Shown: piece after piece, positions 1 to 8,069 of the stretch | How the letters are laid out: each line of letters starts with the position of its first letter | Numbering within the stretch: position 1 is the first letter of the stretch | Source of the DNA: a virus | Direction: 5' to 3' (one strand) | DNA length: 54,265 nt | IMG/VR virus record: IMGVR_UViG_3300032083_001527 | Coordinates: 1-54,265 of that record | The notes under the pieces: model-generated | Seen by the model: only the letters and a program-made list of their open reading frames with translations | Told to the model about the DNA's origin: nothing | Database searches by the model: none | Position numbers and translations under genes: made by a program

Positions 1-686
1 ACAAGCCTAATCAATACTTAGATAGAGATCAGCTTGTTACTAAATTTCTACCACTAGTAGAAAAACTAGCTAGAAGATTTTCAACATCGCAGCAAGCTAG
101 CGGTGTAATGAGCATAATGGATATACTACAAGAAGGCAACTACGGTTTGTGTGCCGGTGTAGATCGAATAGACTGGGATACAATACTAGATGCTGAAAAC
201 CAAGATAAAAGATTGAAGTCTTTTTTAGCTAAAAGAATTAAAGGTGCTATACGTAGAGGCATAGACACAAACAGAGGTAGTATGCGTATACCAGAGCACA
301 AACTAAACGAGATACGTAAAGACTTTGGCGAAGATAGACGTATGGTATCTTTATTCTTTAACTCTGTATTTACAAGTCTTGATGATGGAACACCAGAACA
401 ACAAGCTCAAGCTTATAATATACCTGATAACGTTAAAGAGTATAATAAAGAAATGCTTGCTGCTTATATAAAAAGCTTAATGCTTAATTACTTAAACCCA
501 AAAGAGTTTCAAGTATTAAGATTATCTTACGGCCTTGACTGCGATAAGCATTCAGCTAAGCAAATAGCAGAGATATTAGGTATAAAAGGCACTAGCTCTT
601 ACGTGCGAATATCACAGCTAAAAAAGCAAGCAATTGATAAATTAATAGAGAAGGTTCCTTACTCGCAAGTGGTTGACTATCTGTAA
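1..686 (+). CDS. RNA polymerase sigma-70 family factor, C-terminal part (5' end lies at the right edge of the window)
   Basis: Phage-encoded sigma factor that would redirect host RNA polymerase to phage promoters. The frame is open from base 3 with no stop, so the first internal ATG at 108 is not the start. Upstream codons give YLDRDQLVTKFLPLVEKLAR, and the following DILQEGNYGL and FLAKRIKGAIRRGID are typical sigma region 2. Region 4 is seen near the C-terminus (LNPKEFQVLRLSYGLD, then SAKQIAEILGIKGTSS and a helix-turn-helix). Joined in frame to the codons at 54193-54265, the protein is 252 residues, short for a housekeeping sigma but reasonable for an alternative one. It would be the first gene of the plus-strand unit. 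Sigma identity is clear; the promoter it recognises is unknown. Confidence 0.85.
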   Translation, partial: KPNQYLDRDQLVTKFLPLVEKLARRFSTSQQASGVMSIMDILQEGNYGLCAGVDRIDWDTILDAENQDKRLKSFLAKRIKGAIRRGIDTNRGSMRIPEHKLNEIRKDFGEDRRMVSLFFNSVFTSLDDGTPEQQAQAYNIPDNVKEYNKEMLAAYIKSLMLNYLNPKEFQVLRLSYGLDCDKHSAKQIAEILGIKGTSSYVRISQLKKQAIDKLIEKVPYSQVVDYL

Positions 687-759
687 GTTAGGAGTGATTC
701 ACTAATGTAAATAACAATAATCTTGTGTGATTATATCTATAGACCAAAACTAATAAACC

Positions 760-1317
760 ATGAAGAACTTAAACCAAAAACTATCTGTCATACAGACAGA
801 ACTAAAAGCAAAAAAATCTTCGTATAATTCTTTCGGTAAATACTATTTCCGAAAGGCCGAAGATATACTCGAGGCAGTAAAGCCTTTCTTATTAAGGGAA
901 AGTGTATCAGTAAGAGTCGACGAAGAGTTGATTCATGATACACCTCCTGTAATTCAATCAACAGCCACAATTTCTGATGGCGAAAATTCAATTAAAGCAA
1001 CAGCGGTAGTCGGTGTAGACCTTCAACAAAAGGGTATGCAAACGGCGCAACAATTTGGAGCAGCTTCATCTTACGGGAAAAAGTATGCGTTAGGCAACTT
1101 ATTTCTAATTGATGATACAGCTGATGCTGACTCGACTAATAGTCATGGGAAAGCAGCTCAACTTGTGAATAAAGCTAAAGCTAAAATGACTGAAGATCAG
1201 TATAAGAAAGCTGTTGACTTTGTTAAAAAGGGAGGGGCTATATCTGCCATCGAGTCTAAGTATGATGTTACACCAGACCAAAAATCAGGATTAACAAGAA
1301 TAAAAATATCTAATTAA
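760..1317 (+). CDS. ERF-family single-strand annealing recombinase
   Basis: 185 residues. ERF proteins anneal complementary single strands during phage recombination and replication. The family pattern is present: an N-terminal segment KYYFRKAEDILEAVKPFL, a beta-rich middle, and the signature FGAASSYGKKYALGNLF followed by an acidic DDTADAD stretch. The C-terminus (about residues 130-185) is a short basic helical extension. The stop codon overlaps the start of the next gene by one base (TAATG), and that gene is a PD-(D/E)XK exonuclease. The two form a recombinase-nuclease pair comparable in logic to Red beta/exo or RecT/RecE. Start chosen at the first ATG after a 73-base spacer. Confidence 0.88.
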   Translation: MKNLNQKLSVIQTELKAKKSSYNSFGKYYFRKAEDILEAVKPFLLRESVSVRVDEELIHDTPPVIQSTATISDGENSIKATAVVGVDLQQKGMQTAQQFGAASSYGKKYALGNLFLIDDTADADSTNSHGKAAQLVNKAKAKMTEDQYKKAVDFVKKGGAISAIESKYDVTPDQKSGLTRIKISN

Positions 1318-2036
1318 TGGATAAAAAAATAATAGAAAAACTAAAACAGGACGAACATTACTATGGAGATTATGGTAAGCAGTTCTTAAGTAATTCAAAT
1401 ATATCTACATTACTTAAAAATCCTAGGTTGTTAAAAGAAGATAAACCTAAAACATCAGCAATGGTGATAGGAGGCTATTTTCACACCACAATACTAGAAC
1501 CTGATAAGCTTGAGCAGTTCAAGATTATTAAGTCTACAACTAGGAATACTAAACAGTATAAAGAAATGTCTGGAGGAGAGATCTGTTTACTTCAACACGA
1601 GGTTGATAAAATAGAATTAATGAGAGAAGCTGTTATGGATAATAAAATTTGCAGAGAGTTAATCTCTGGTGACTTTGAAGTTCCAGGTTATACTGAAATA
1701 TTCGGTAATAACTGGAAAGGTAAAGCAGATATAATTAACCATGATGAACAATTAATCATAGACTTAAAAACTACTAGTGATATAGATAAGTTTAGATGGT
1801 CTGCTTCTAAGTTTAACTATGATAGTCAAGCTTATATCTATAGACTCCTATTTGATTATGAGATGTTGTTTATGGTAATAGACAAAGAAACATTACAAGT
1901 AGGATTGTTCGACTGTTCTGGTGATTTTTACAAGTCCGGTATGGACAAGGTACGTAAAGCTACTGACGCGTACGATCTGTTTTACAAGACAGATGATTTT
2001 GACAGTAAGCAATATTTAATAACTAAAACCTTATAA
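1317..2036 (+). CDS. PD-(D/E)XK exonuclease (RecE/YqaJ/Cas4-like)
   Basis: 239 residues. Likely resects double-stranded DNA ends to feed the ERF annealing protein encoded just upstream. Visible motifs are GYFHTTILEP (residues 53-62), GKAD (D138), DLKT (D149, K151) and the trailing YDSQAYIYR motif (Q171), the usual order in phage RecE/Cas4-type nucleases. No iron-sulfur cysteine cluster is apparent, so it is closer to the RecE/DUF3799-like type than to true Cas4. Its ATG overlaps the ERF stop codon by one base, which implies translational coupling. Family assignment is strong; the exonuclease rather than endonuclease role is inferred from the partner. Confidence 0.87.
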   Translation: MDKKIIEKLKQDEHYYGDYGKQFLSNSNISTLLKNPRLLKEDKPKTSAMVIGGYFHTTILEPDKLEQFKIIKSTTRNTKQYKEMSGGEICLLQHEVDKIELMREAVMDNKICRELISGDFEVPGYTEIFGNNWKGKADIINHDEQLIIDLKTTSDIDKFRWSASKFNYDSQAYIYRLLFDYEMLFMVIDKETLQVGLFDCSGDFYKSGMDKVRKATDAYDLFYKTDDFDSKQYLITKTL

Positions 2037-2040
2037 ACCT

Positions 2041-2235
2041 ATGGCGACAGCTTACAAAATGAAAACCTGTAGTATATCAGGCAAAAAGTTTAGAGCAAGT
2101 AACAAAAACTTTTATATTAATAAAAGCTCTAAAGATGGTTTGCACCCCTATTCTAAACAAATGGATAATTTGAGAAGAACACTGGGTGTATCAGTAGACA
2201 AAGTAAAACAATTAGTAAACTTAATAAATCAATAA
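2041..2235 (+). CDS. Small protein resembling a zinc-ribbon module with lost cysteines
   Basis: 64 residues, basic. The segment KTCSISGKKFRASNKNFYIN followed by KSSKDGLHPYSKQMDNLRR lines up with the short zinc-binding modules of phage HNH-type proteins, where one expects CxxCG...FY..KSSKDGLHPYCKxCDN. Here only one of the four expected cysteines remains (C10); the others read S, S and M. The fold is probably kept without metal, or the gene is a remnant. It sits between the exonuclease and the SSB-like gene with only 2-4 base gaps, so it is co-transcribed with the recombination genes. Function unknown. Confidence 0.6.
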   Translation: MATAYKMKTCSISGKKFRASNKNFYINKSSKDGLHPYSKQMDNLRRTLGVSVDKVKQLVNLINQ

Positions 2236-2237
2236 AT

Positions 2238-2543
2238 ATGGCAAGTATAATAAAAACTTCTATAAATCTTTCTGAAATACCGAAAGATAAAATATTTGTA
2301 GGGAAGAAAGGTAAGTACCTACCAATAACAATAACATTAAACGACGAGGTTGACCAGTTTGGTAATCAAGGTCCAGTTGTTGTTGAGCAAACAAAAGATG
2401 AGCGCGAAGCTAAACAAGCTAAAACTTATTTAGGTAACGCTAGAGTAGTTTGGACAAACGGTGAAAATGTTGAGCCGGCTCCAAGAGATAATCAACCAGC
2501 AGCTGAACCAGCACCTGCAAAACAAGAAGATCTACCGTTTTAA
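2238..2543 (+). CDS. Putative single-stranded DNA-binding protein (SSB-like C-terminal tail)
   Basis: 101 residues. The N-terminal 75 residues are predicted to be beta-rich (NLSEIPKDKIFVGKKGKYLP, then PITITLNDEVDQFGNQGPV and TYLGNARVVWTNG), compatible with one small OB fold. A Pro/Ala-rich linker follows (PAPRDNQPAAEPAPAKQ), and the protein ends EDLPF. An acidic-hydrophobic tip after a disordered linker is the hallmark of bacterial and phage SSBs, where it recruits partner proteins. Its position between the exonuclease and the primase-helicase fits this role. The OB fold itself cannot be confirmed by eye, so the call rests on tail plus context. Confidence 0.6.
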   Translation: MASIIKTSINLSEIPKDKIFVGKKGKYLPITITLNDEVDQFGNQGPVVVEQTKDEREAKQAKTYLGNARVVWTNGENVEPAPRDNQPAAEPAPAKQEDLPF

Positions 2544-2544
2544 T

Positions 2545-4266
2545 ATGAATATAGAAAACACAGAGATCAATGGATTCTTGATTGATAAATTCAATCAATA
2601 CAGTCTAAAACCTGGAAGCACTCAAGGCACATGCCCTTTGTGCTCTCACACTAGACAACCCAAAAATCAGAAGCTACAATGTGCTTCTTATGATTGGGAA
2701 CGTGGTCTCGGTACTTGTCATAACTGTGACACTAGTTTTCAATTACATACTTACCAGCGTAAGGGTAATGCAACTAAAGAATATGTAAAACCAATACCGG
2801 TTGAAGTATTCGAACCAGTTAAAGACAAGGCTGTTGAATGGTTTAAAACTAGAGGTATATCTCAACAAACGTTAGACGATTTATATGTTACAACGGGTGA
2901 TGAGTTTATGCCTCAAACAGGTCGCAAAGAAAACACTATACAGTTTAATTATATTATGGGTGATGAACTTGTTAATGTAAAGTATAGAGATGGCCGAAAG
3001 AATTTTAAGCTATACAAAGGTGCTGAAAAGATATTCTACAATATTAATAGTATTGTAGGATATGACTGGTGCGTTATCACTGAAGGTGAAATGGATGCGT
3101 TAGCATTACACGAAGCTGGAATTAAAAATGTGATATCAGTTCCTAACGGTGCCACGTTAAACAGTAATAATCTAGATTATCTAGATAATTGTATTGATTA
3201 TTTTGAAGACAAAGAAAAGATTATATTAGCAGTCGATGCTGATGAAGCTGGTCAAGCTTTAAGATATGAGTTTATTAGACGTCTTGGTGCTGAAGTTTGT
3301 TATTTAGTAGACTTCAATGGTAACAAAGACGCTAATGATTTTCTAGTAGAACACGGCGCTGAAGAACTTAGAAAAGTTATAAACACGGCTGTACAAGTTC
3401 CACTAGAAGGTGTATCAACGCTAAGAGATCTTGAAGCTGACTTATTAGATTTTGTTCACAACGGTTTTAAACCTGGCTTTCAAATAGGTTTAGATAACTT
3501 TGATAAAATCTTCTCAACATACACATCACAGTTTATTACTGTAACTGGTATACCATCATCTGGTAAATCAGATTTTGTAGACCAGATGTGTATAGGTTAT
3601 AATAGAAATTACGGTTGGAAAACAGCTTTTGCATCTCCAGAAAACAAACCTAATTTTCTACATGCTCACAAGCTAATACGTAAAACATGGGAGGGTTTAC
3701 CTACCAAAGATGATATCGGTACTAGTAAATGGAAACAAGTTACAAACCATATTAATGATAATTATTTCTTTATTGATATGGATAGATATACTCTTGAAGA
3801 TGTGTTGCGTAAAGGCGCTGAGCTTGTAAAACGTAAAGGTATTAAATGTTTGGTTATAGATCCATTTAATAAAATTAGAGATGTTGATTGTAAGTCTGAA
3901 GATGTTAATCGTTATACCATGGAGTACTTAACTAAGATCGAAACGTTTGCAAAGAAGTATGATGTACTAGTAATTGTTGTAGCTCATCCCACTAAGATGT
4001 ATAGAAATCAAGAGGGCAAAATTGAAGAGCCAACGATGTACAGTATTAAAGGCGGTGGCGAATGGTATGATGCTAGCTATCACGGCTTGTTAGTTCATAG
4101 AGATTATGAAGCTAAGACTGTTAAAGCTAAAGTGTTGAAAGTTAAATTTCAAAACTTAGGTGAAAACCAAGCTGAAGCTCATTTTAATTGGGAACCAAAA
4201 TCAGGTAGTTACATACCGTTAGTAACTGATACAGCTGAAGTTGGACCATTACCATGGGAAAGTTAA
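2545..4266 (+). CDS. Bifunctional DNA primase-helicase (T7 gp4-like)
   Basis: 573 residues from ATG 2545. An upstream in-frame ATG at 2461 was rejected because it lies inside the preceding gene. Domains: an N-terminal zinc-binding domain with C30/C33 (CPLC) and C58/C61 (CHNC); a TOPRIM primase domain with E180 (VITEGEMDALAL) and D231/D233 (LAVDADEAGQAL); and a RecA-like helicase domain with Walker A GIPSSGKS (335-342), Walker B LVIDP (D439) and H481 in VAHPT. This is the replicative primase-helicase that primes lagging-strand synthesis and unwinds the fork as a ring. Starts one base after the SSB-like stop. No DNA polymerase gene was found in the window, so polymerase is presumably supplied by the host. 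Confidence 0.93.
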   Translation: MNIENTEINGFLIDKFNQYSLKPGSTQGTCPLCSHTRQPKNQKLQCASYDWERGLGTCHNCDTSFQLHTYQRKGNATKEYVKPIPVEVFEPVKDKAVEWFKTRGISQQTLDDLYVTTGDEFMPQTGRKENTIQFNYIMGDELVNVKYRDGRKNFKLYKGAEKIFYNINSIVGYDWCVITEGEMDALALHEAGIKNVISVPNGATLNSNNLDYLDNCIDYFEDKEKIILAVDADEAGQALRYEFIRRLGAEVCYLVDFNGNKDANDFLVEHGAEELRKVINTAVQVPLEGVSTLRDLEADLLDFVHNGFKPGFQIGLDNFDKIFSTYTSQFITVTGIPSSGKSDFVDQMCIGYNRNYGWKTAFASPENKPNFLHAHKLIRKTWEGLPTKDDIGTSKWKQVTNHINDNYFFIDMDRYTLEDVLRKGAELVKRKGIKCLVIDPFNKIRDVDCKSEDVNRYTMEYLTKIETFAKKYDVLVIVVAHPTKMYRNQEGKIEEPTMYSIKGGGEWYDASYHGLLVHRDYEAKTVKAKVLKVKFQNLGENQAEAHFNWEPKSGSYIPLVTDTAEVGPLPWES

Positions 4267-4511
4267 ACGACGAACACGGTAAATATCCTTACCACTCTAG
4301 ATACGACGATGAATTAAAATCATATGAGTGGTGTCTTGGTAACGGAATAAGGATAGGGCCAATACCTCTTTGGAACGAGGATTATGGTAAGTGGACAGTG
4401 GAAATAACAATGAACGGTAAAACATCTACTGATCCTAATAAGTACATTAAAGATATAATTATGCAGAAAGTTTACGAGTACTGCGATTACTATTATAATA
4501 AATATGGATAA
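4254..4511 (+). CDS. Hypothetical small acidic/aromatic protein
   Basis: 85 residues, overlapping the end of the primase-helicase by 13 bases in another frame. Rich in Tyr and Trp (SYEWCLGNGIRIGPIPLW, then NEDYGKWTVEITMNGKTSTD) with a Tyr-rich helical C-terminus (VYEYCDYYYNKYG). I do not recognise a named family. The fold looks like a small alpha/beta protein with no membrane segment or signal peptide. Tight packing, with an 8-base overlap with the next gene, supports a real coding sequence in the replication operon. Confidence 0.65.
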   Translation: MGKLNDEHGKYPYHSRYDDELKSYEWCLGNGIRIGPIPLWNEDYGKWTVEITMNGKTSTDPNKYIKDIIMQKVYEYCDYYYNKYG

Positions 4512-5328
4512 AGAATATACAATATATCATATACCTGGTAAAAAGATCGGTGTCACCAACGATCTTTACAGTAGAGTTGAGCAACAACAGGGTTATGATG
4601 TTGGTGAATATGAAATTCTAGAATCATCTAATGATATAGATTATATATCTAAACGTGAAATAGAATTACAAAAAGAGTATGGTTATAGAGTTGATCTTAA
4701 ACCATACAACGAACTGAGTGTTAATTTAAAATTAAAGAATATGAAGATAAACGTTACGGAACAAACAACTACGTTTCCGTGTCCCGTTAACAAGCTTAAA
4801 GGCCAGTTGATGGATAATCTTGAAATGCGCTGGGATACAGAGCATGGTAGTGTTTATTTAGATACTGATTTAGCTAAGTGGATAATTAAGTCTGCTAAAA
4901 CATCTATGTTTAATAATGATAGATGTTATGTTTATAACAAAGCTATGATTAAGTATTTAGACCACAAAAGATACAAGAATGAAATCGATGAGCTTCCATT
5001 TAAAGAAGACTTGTACGAACATGAAGATAATGTAGTTTTTTACTTTGATAAGATCAGAGACTGGGCTGAAGAGCGTGGTATATACGAGCACGGTGATCCT
5101 AAAACTCAATACTTAAAGTTGATGGAAGAAGCTGGTGAGCTTGGTAGAGCTATACTAAAAGATAATGAAGGTGAACAATTAGATGCTATTGGCGATATGG
5201 TTGTTGTACTAACTAATCTTGCTGAACTATTAGGTCTTAGTATTGAAGAGTGTGTTGAATCAGCTTATGATGTTATAAGTAAGAGAACTGGTAAAATGAT
5301 TAATGGAACATTTGTAAAAAATAATTAA
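4504..5328 (+). CDS. GIY-YIG-like domain fused to a MazG-like nucleotide pyrophosphohydrolase
   Basis: 274 residues with two apparent domains. Residues 1-65 resemble a minimal GIY-YIG nuclease: YTIYHI (residues 5-10), KIGVTNDLYSRV (14-25, with R24 where the catalytic Arg falls) and a downstream E around 52-58. Residues about 195-265 carry the MazG/all-alpha NTP pyrophosphohydrolase pattern: LKLMEEAGELGRAI (E208, E209, E212) and DAIGDMVVVLTNLAE (D227, D231). The roughly 120 residues between are not recognised (they include a WDTEHGSVYLDTD segment). MazG-like enzymes hydrolyse noncanonical or alarmone nucleotides in phage-infected cells. The fusion may couple nucleotide-pool control with a nuclease, or the GIY-YIG part may be a remnant homing nuclease. 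Confidence 0.72.
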   Translation: MDKEYTIYHIPGKKIGVTNDLYSRVEQQQGYDVGEYEILESSNDIDYISKREIELQKEYGYRVDLKPYNELSVNLKLKNMKINVTEQTTTFPCPVNKLKGQLMDNLEMRWDTEHGSVYLDTDLAKWIIKSAKTSMFNNDRCYVYNKAMIKYLDHKRYKNEIDELPFKEDLYEHEDNVVFYFDKIRDWAEERGIYEHGDPKTQYLKLMEEAGELGRAILKDNEGEQLDAIGDMVVVLTNLAELLGLSIEECVESAYDVISKRTGKMINGTFVKNN

Positions 5329-5329
5329 T

Positions 5330-5617
5330 ATGAGTAGTAGAGAAATAACTAATGCTAAAGGGTTTACTGACGTAATGAACGGCGTCGACGTTGAGTTTAG
5401 AGATCCTGTTGTAAAACGTGTTGTAGATAAATTCAAAGCTAGATCAGATGCTGGCTATGAAAAATACGGCACGACTCTTCACGAAGAGAGAACAACAAAA
5501 ATAAAAGGTCTAATGAAGTATTTAATTGATATTCAAGAAGAGCTTATGGATGCGGTGTTATATATACAAACTGCACAAGAAGAACTTAAAGATATGTTAG
5601 ATGAAGAAAAGACGTAA
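5330..5617 (+). CDS. Small all-helical phage protein, possible NTP-pyrophosphohydrolase relative
   Basis: 95 residues. The core KFKARSDAGYEKYGTTLHEE followed by GLMKYLIDIQEELMDAVLYI and TAQEELKDM matches a short all-helical protein common in tailed phages. The EELMDAVLY helix with its E-E-x-x-D spacing recalls the metal-binding helix of MazG/dUTPase-like folds. It begins one base after the MazG-like fusion gene, so a nucleotide-metabolism role is plausible by context. No catalytic assignment is possible by eye. Its end overlaps the next gene by 17 bases. Confidence 0.65.
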   Translation: MSSREITNAKGFTDVMNGVDVEFRDPVVKRVVDKFKARSDAGYEKYGTTLHEERTTKIKGLMKYLIDIQEELMDAVLYIQTAQEELKDMLDEEKT

Positions 5618-6041
5618 AAAAAGAGGACCTGTTAGGTCTAAGAAGGTTATGTATGACGGCATAACCTTTGCTTCTGGTCTAGAAAAGTACATGTACCTAG
5701 CTCTTAAGAAAGCTAAAATAAAAGCTGATTATGAAGGTGAAACATTTACTTTAATAGATGGATTTGAATTTGATACTACCAGCTACGAGAGACAATCTAA
5801 TGGTAAAGGTGAGTTCAAAGACAGGGGAAATAAAAAGATATTACCAATACGATATACACCAGACTTTGTTAACAGTAAGTTTATAATAGAGTGTAAGGGT
5901 CGAGCGAACGAAAGTTTTCCAATGAGATGGAAACTGTTCAAGAGAATGATTAATAAACAACGACCATATGTGACTTTATATAAGCCTCAGAACCAAAAGG
6001 AATGTGATCAGGTAATAGAGTTAATAACTAAAAATAAATAA
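5601..6041 (+). CDS. PD-(D/E)XK endonuclease, DUF1064 / T7 endonuclease I-like (putative Holliday-junction resolvase)
   Basis: 146 residues with a very basic N-terminus (MKKRRKKRGPVRSKK). The nuclease motifs appear in order: FASGLE (E28), RYTPDFV (D88) and FIIECKG (E97, K99), followed by RWKLFKR. This is the classic arrangement of phage DUF1064/endonuclease I-type proteins, which resolve branched DNA before packaging and degrade host DNA. It overlaps the preceding gene by 17 bases and belongs to the replication-recombination operon. Catalytic residues look intact. Confidence 0.82.
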   Translation: MKKRRKKRGPVRSKKVMYDGITFASGLEKYMYLALKKAKIKADYEGETFTLIDGFEFDTTSYERQSNGKGEFKDRGNKKILPIRYTPDFVNSKFIIECKGRANESFPMRWKLFKRMINKQRPYVTLYKPQNQKECDQVIELITKNK

Positions 6042-6042
6042 T

Positions 6043-6186
6043 ATGAATTGGGAATTTAGTGTAGGATTTTATCCTGGTGTACTTTTTGGAATGAGAACAT
6101 ACACCGAACGAAACAAACAAAACCACGTAATATATCTACCACTTGTAGATTTTTGTTTAACGATATTTAAAAAGAAAGGAAAATAA
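6043..6186 (+). CDS. 47-residue conserved-looking small protein upstream of the reductase
   Basis: A short ORF beginning 1 base after the resolvase-like gene (ATG 6043) and ending in TAATG, so its stop overlaps the reductase start by one base. The peptide reads MNWEFSVGFYPGVLFGMRTY, then TERNKQNHVIYLPLVDFCLT and IFKKKGK. The exact tiling between two genes, coding-like composition and intact frame argue for a real gene. It has amphipathic, Gly/aromatic-rich halves but no clear membrane span. From memory similar small proteins occur in other phages as hypotheticals. Function unknown. Confidence 0.7.
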   Translation: MNWEFSVGFYPGVLFGMRTYTERNKQNHVIYLPLVDFCLTIFKKKGK

Positions 6187-8051
6187 TGAAAGAGATTAAT
6201 AGTAACATTTTATCTGATATCACTGTTCATATGAAATACGCTAAGTATAATCCTGAGTTAAAACGTAGAGAAACTTGGGAAGAGCTAGTAGATAGAAATA
6301 TGGCAATGCATATTAAGAAATACCCAGAGTTGGAGGTTGAAATAAGAAAAGCATATAGCTATGTGTTTACAAAACAAATACTACCGTCTATGAGAAGTTT
6401 ACAGTTTGCTGGTAAGCCAATTGAAATTTCACCAAATAGATTATATAACTGTTCTTATCTACCTGTTGATAGCTTAGATGCTTTCAACGAGATAATGTTT
6501 CTATTGTTATCAGGATGTGGAGTTGGATATTCAGTTCAACAGCACCACATAAAACGATTACCTTTTATAATGCAACCATTTAAGTTTAGAACTAGAAGGT
6601 TTGTTATAGGTGATTCAATTGAAGGTTGGTCTGATGCTGTTAAGGTGTTAATTAGATCTTATCTTGGAGAAAAAAGAGCTTCAAGAATAGTATTTGATTA
6701 TACTGACATCAGACCTAAAGGTGCTAGGCTAGTGACATCAGGTGGTAAAGCACCTGGTCCACAGCCTCTGAAAGAGTGTTTAATTAAAATCGAAGGTATT
6801 CTAGAAGCAAAGGAGGATGGTTCAACGCTTACATCGCTAGAAACACACGATATTATATGTCATATAGCCGATGCTGTATTGGCTGGTGGTATTAGACGAG
6901 CTGCATTAATCAGTTTGTTTACTGCCACTGACGATGATATGATATCCTGTAAGTCTGGTAATTGGTGGGAAACTAATCCACAAAGAGGTAGATCAAACAA
7001 CTCAGCTGTTTTAATGAGACATAAAATAACTAAAGAGTTTTTTATGGACCTATGGAAGCGAGTTGAATTATCTGGAGCTGGAGAGCCTGGTATATATCTT
7101 AACAATGACAAAGATTGGGGCACAAACCCTTGCTGTGAGATAGCGCTTAGGCCTTTTCAGTTCTGTAACCTTTGTGAAGTTAATGTATCTAATGTTAAAG
7201 ATCAAGATGATTTAAATAACAGAGTTAAAGCTGCAGCGTTCATTGGAACGTTACAAGCTGGATATACCGACTTCCATTATCTTAGAGAAATATGGAAAGA
7301 AACAACAGAGAAAGACGCACTTATAGGTGTGTCAATGACAGGAATCGGGAGTGCCGCTGTGCTCCAAATGGATATGAAGGCTGCTGCAAATATCGTGACA
7401 AAAGAAAACGCACGAGTAGCGAAACTAATAGGGATTAATTCATCAGCTAGATGTACAACTGTAAAACCTGCAGGAACGACATCTCTGGTCCTCGGAACAT
7501 CATCGGGTATTCATGCATGGCATAATGATTATTATGTCCGTAGGATGCGCGTAGGGAAAAACGAGGCTATATATAATTATCTAATAGATAATCATACAGA
7601 ATTAATTGAAGATGAGTACTTCAGACCTCACGATACCGCTGTTATTTCCATACCACAAAAAGCACCTGAAGGTTCAATACTTAGAACTGAATCACCATTT
7701 GATACTCTTGAAAGGGTAAAGCGTGTTGCACAAGAGTGGATACAACCTGGTCATAGACGAGGTAGTAATACACACAACGTGTCAGCAACTATATCTTTAA
7801 AAGAAAACGAATGGAAAAAAGCAGGTGATTGGATGTGGGAAAATAGAAATTACTACAATGGGTTATCTGTATTACCATATGATGGTGGTACATATACACA
7901 AGCTCCGTTTGAAGACATTGACGAAGCTAAATATAATAAAATGTCTAAAGTATTATCTAACGTAGATTTAACGAAGGTTATTGAAGCTGAAGATAACACA
8001 GATTTATCAGGCGAGTTAGCTTGTGCTGGTGGATCATGTGAAGTTGTTTAA
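6186..8051 (+). CDS. nrdJ: Adenosylcobalamin-dependent (class II, monomeric type) ribonucleotide reductase
   Basis: 621 residues. Converts ribonucleotides to deoxyribonucleotides using a B12-generated thiyl radical. It shows ILPSMRSLQFAG, then NCSYLPV with redox C89, then LLLSGCGVGYSVQ, and the active-site block NPCCEIALRPFQFC: N314, radical C316, E318 and second redox C327, spaced like C408/E410/C419 of the Lactobacillus leichmannii enzyme. The C-terminal tail CAGGSC (C613, C618) provides the re-reducing dithiol. No small subunit or activase gene is present, and no intein is visible. It is shorter than the 739-residue Lactobacillus enzyme. It needs cobalamin from the host. The ATG is preceded by AAAGAAAGGAAA, one of the few Shine-Dalgarno-like sequences here. 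Confidence 0.93.
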   Translation: MKEINSNILSDITVHMKYAKYNPELKRRETWEELVDRNMAMHIKKYPELEVEIRKAYSYVFTKQILPSMRSLQFAGKPIEISPNRLYNCSYLPVDSLDAFNEIMFLLLSGCGVGYSVQQHHIKRLPFIMQPFKFRTRRFVIGDSIEGWSDAVKVLIRSYLGEKRASRIVFDYTDIRPKGARLVTSGGKAPGPQPLKECLIKIEGILEAKEDGSTLTSLETHDIICHIADAVLAGGIRRAALISLFTATDDDMISCKSGNWWETNPQRGRSNNSAVLMRHKITKEFFMDLWKRVELSGAGEPGIYLNNDKDWGTNPCCEIALRPFQFCNLCEVNVSNVKDQDDLNNRVKAAAFIGTLQAGYTDFHYLREIWKETTEKDALIGVSMTGIGSAAVLQMDMKAAANIVTKENARVAKLIGINSSARCTTVKPAGTTSLVLGTSSGIHAWHNDYYVRRMRVGKNEAIYNYLIDNHTELIEDEYFRPHDTAVISIPQKAPEGSILRTESPFDTLERVKRVAQEWIQPGHRRGSNTHNVSATISLKENEWKKAGDWMWENRNYYNGLSVLPYDGGTYTQAPFEDIDEAKYNKMSKVLSNVDLTKVIEAEDNTDLSGELACAGGSCEVV

Positions 8052-8069
8052 TTTAATAAAATATAAAAT

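Noticed and set aside
108-110. ATG 108 as the start of the sigma factor
   Set aside because: The frame is open upstream to the window edge and encodes recognisable sigma region 2 residues before this codon.
2461-2544. Longer N-terminus for the primase-helicase starting at ATG 2461
   Set aside because: It would lie wholly inside the SSB-like gene, and the extra 28 residues are Gln/Lys-rich shadow sequence. ATG 2545 follows the previous stop by one base and precedes the zinc domain properly.
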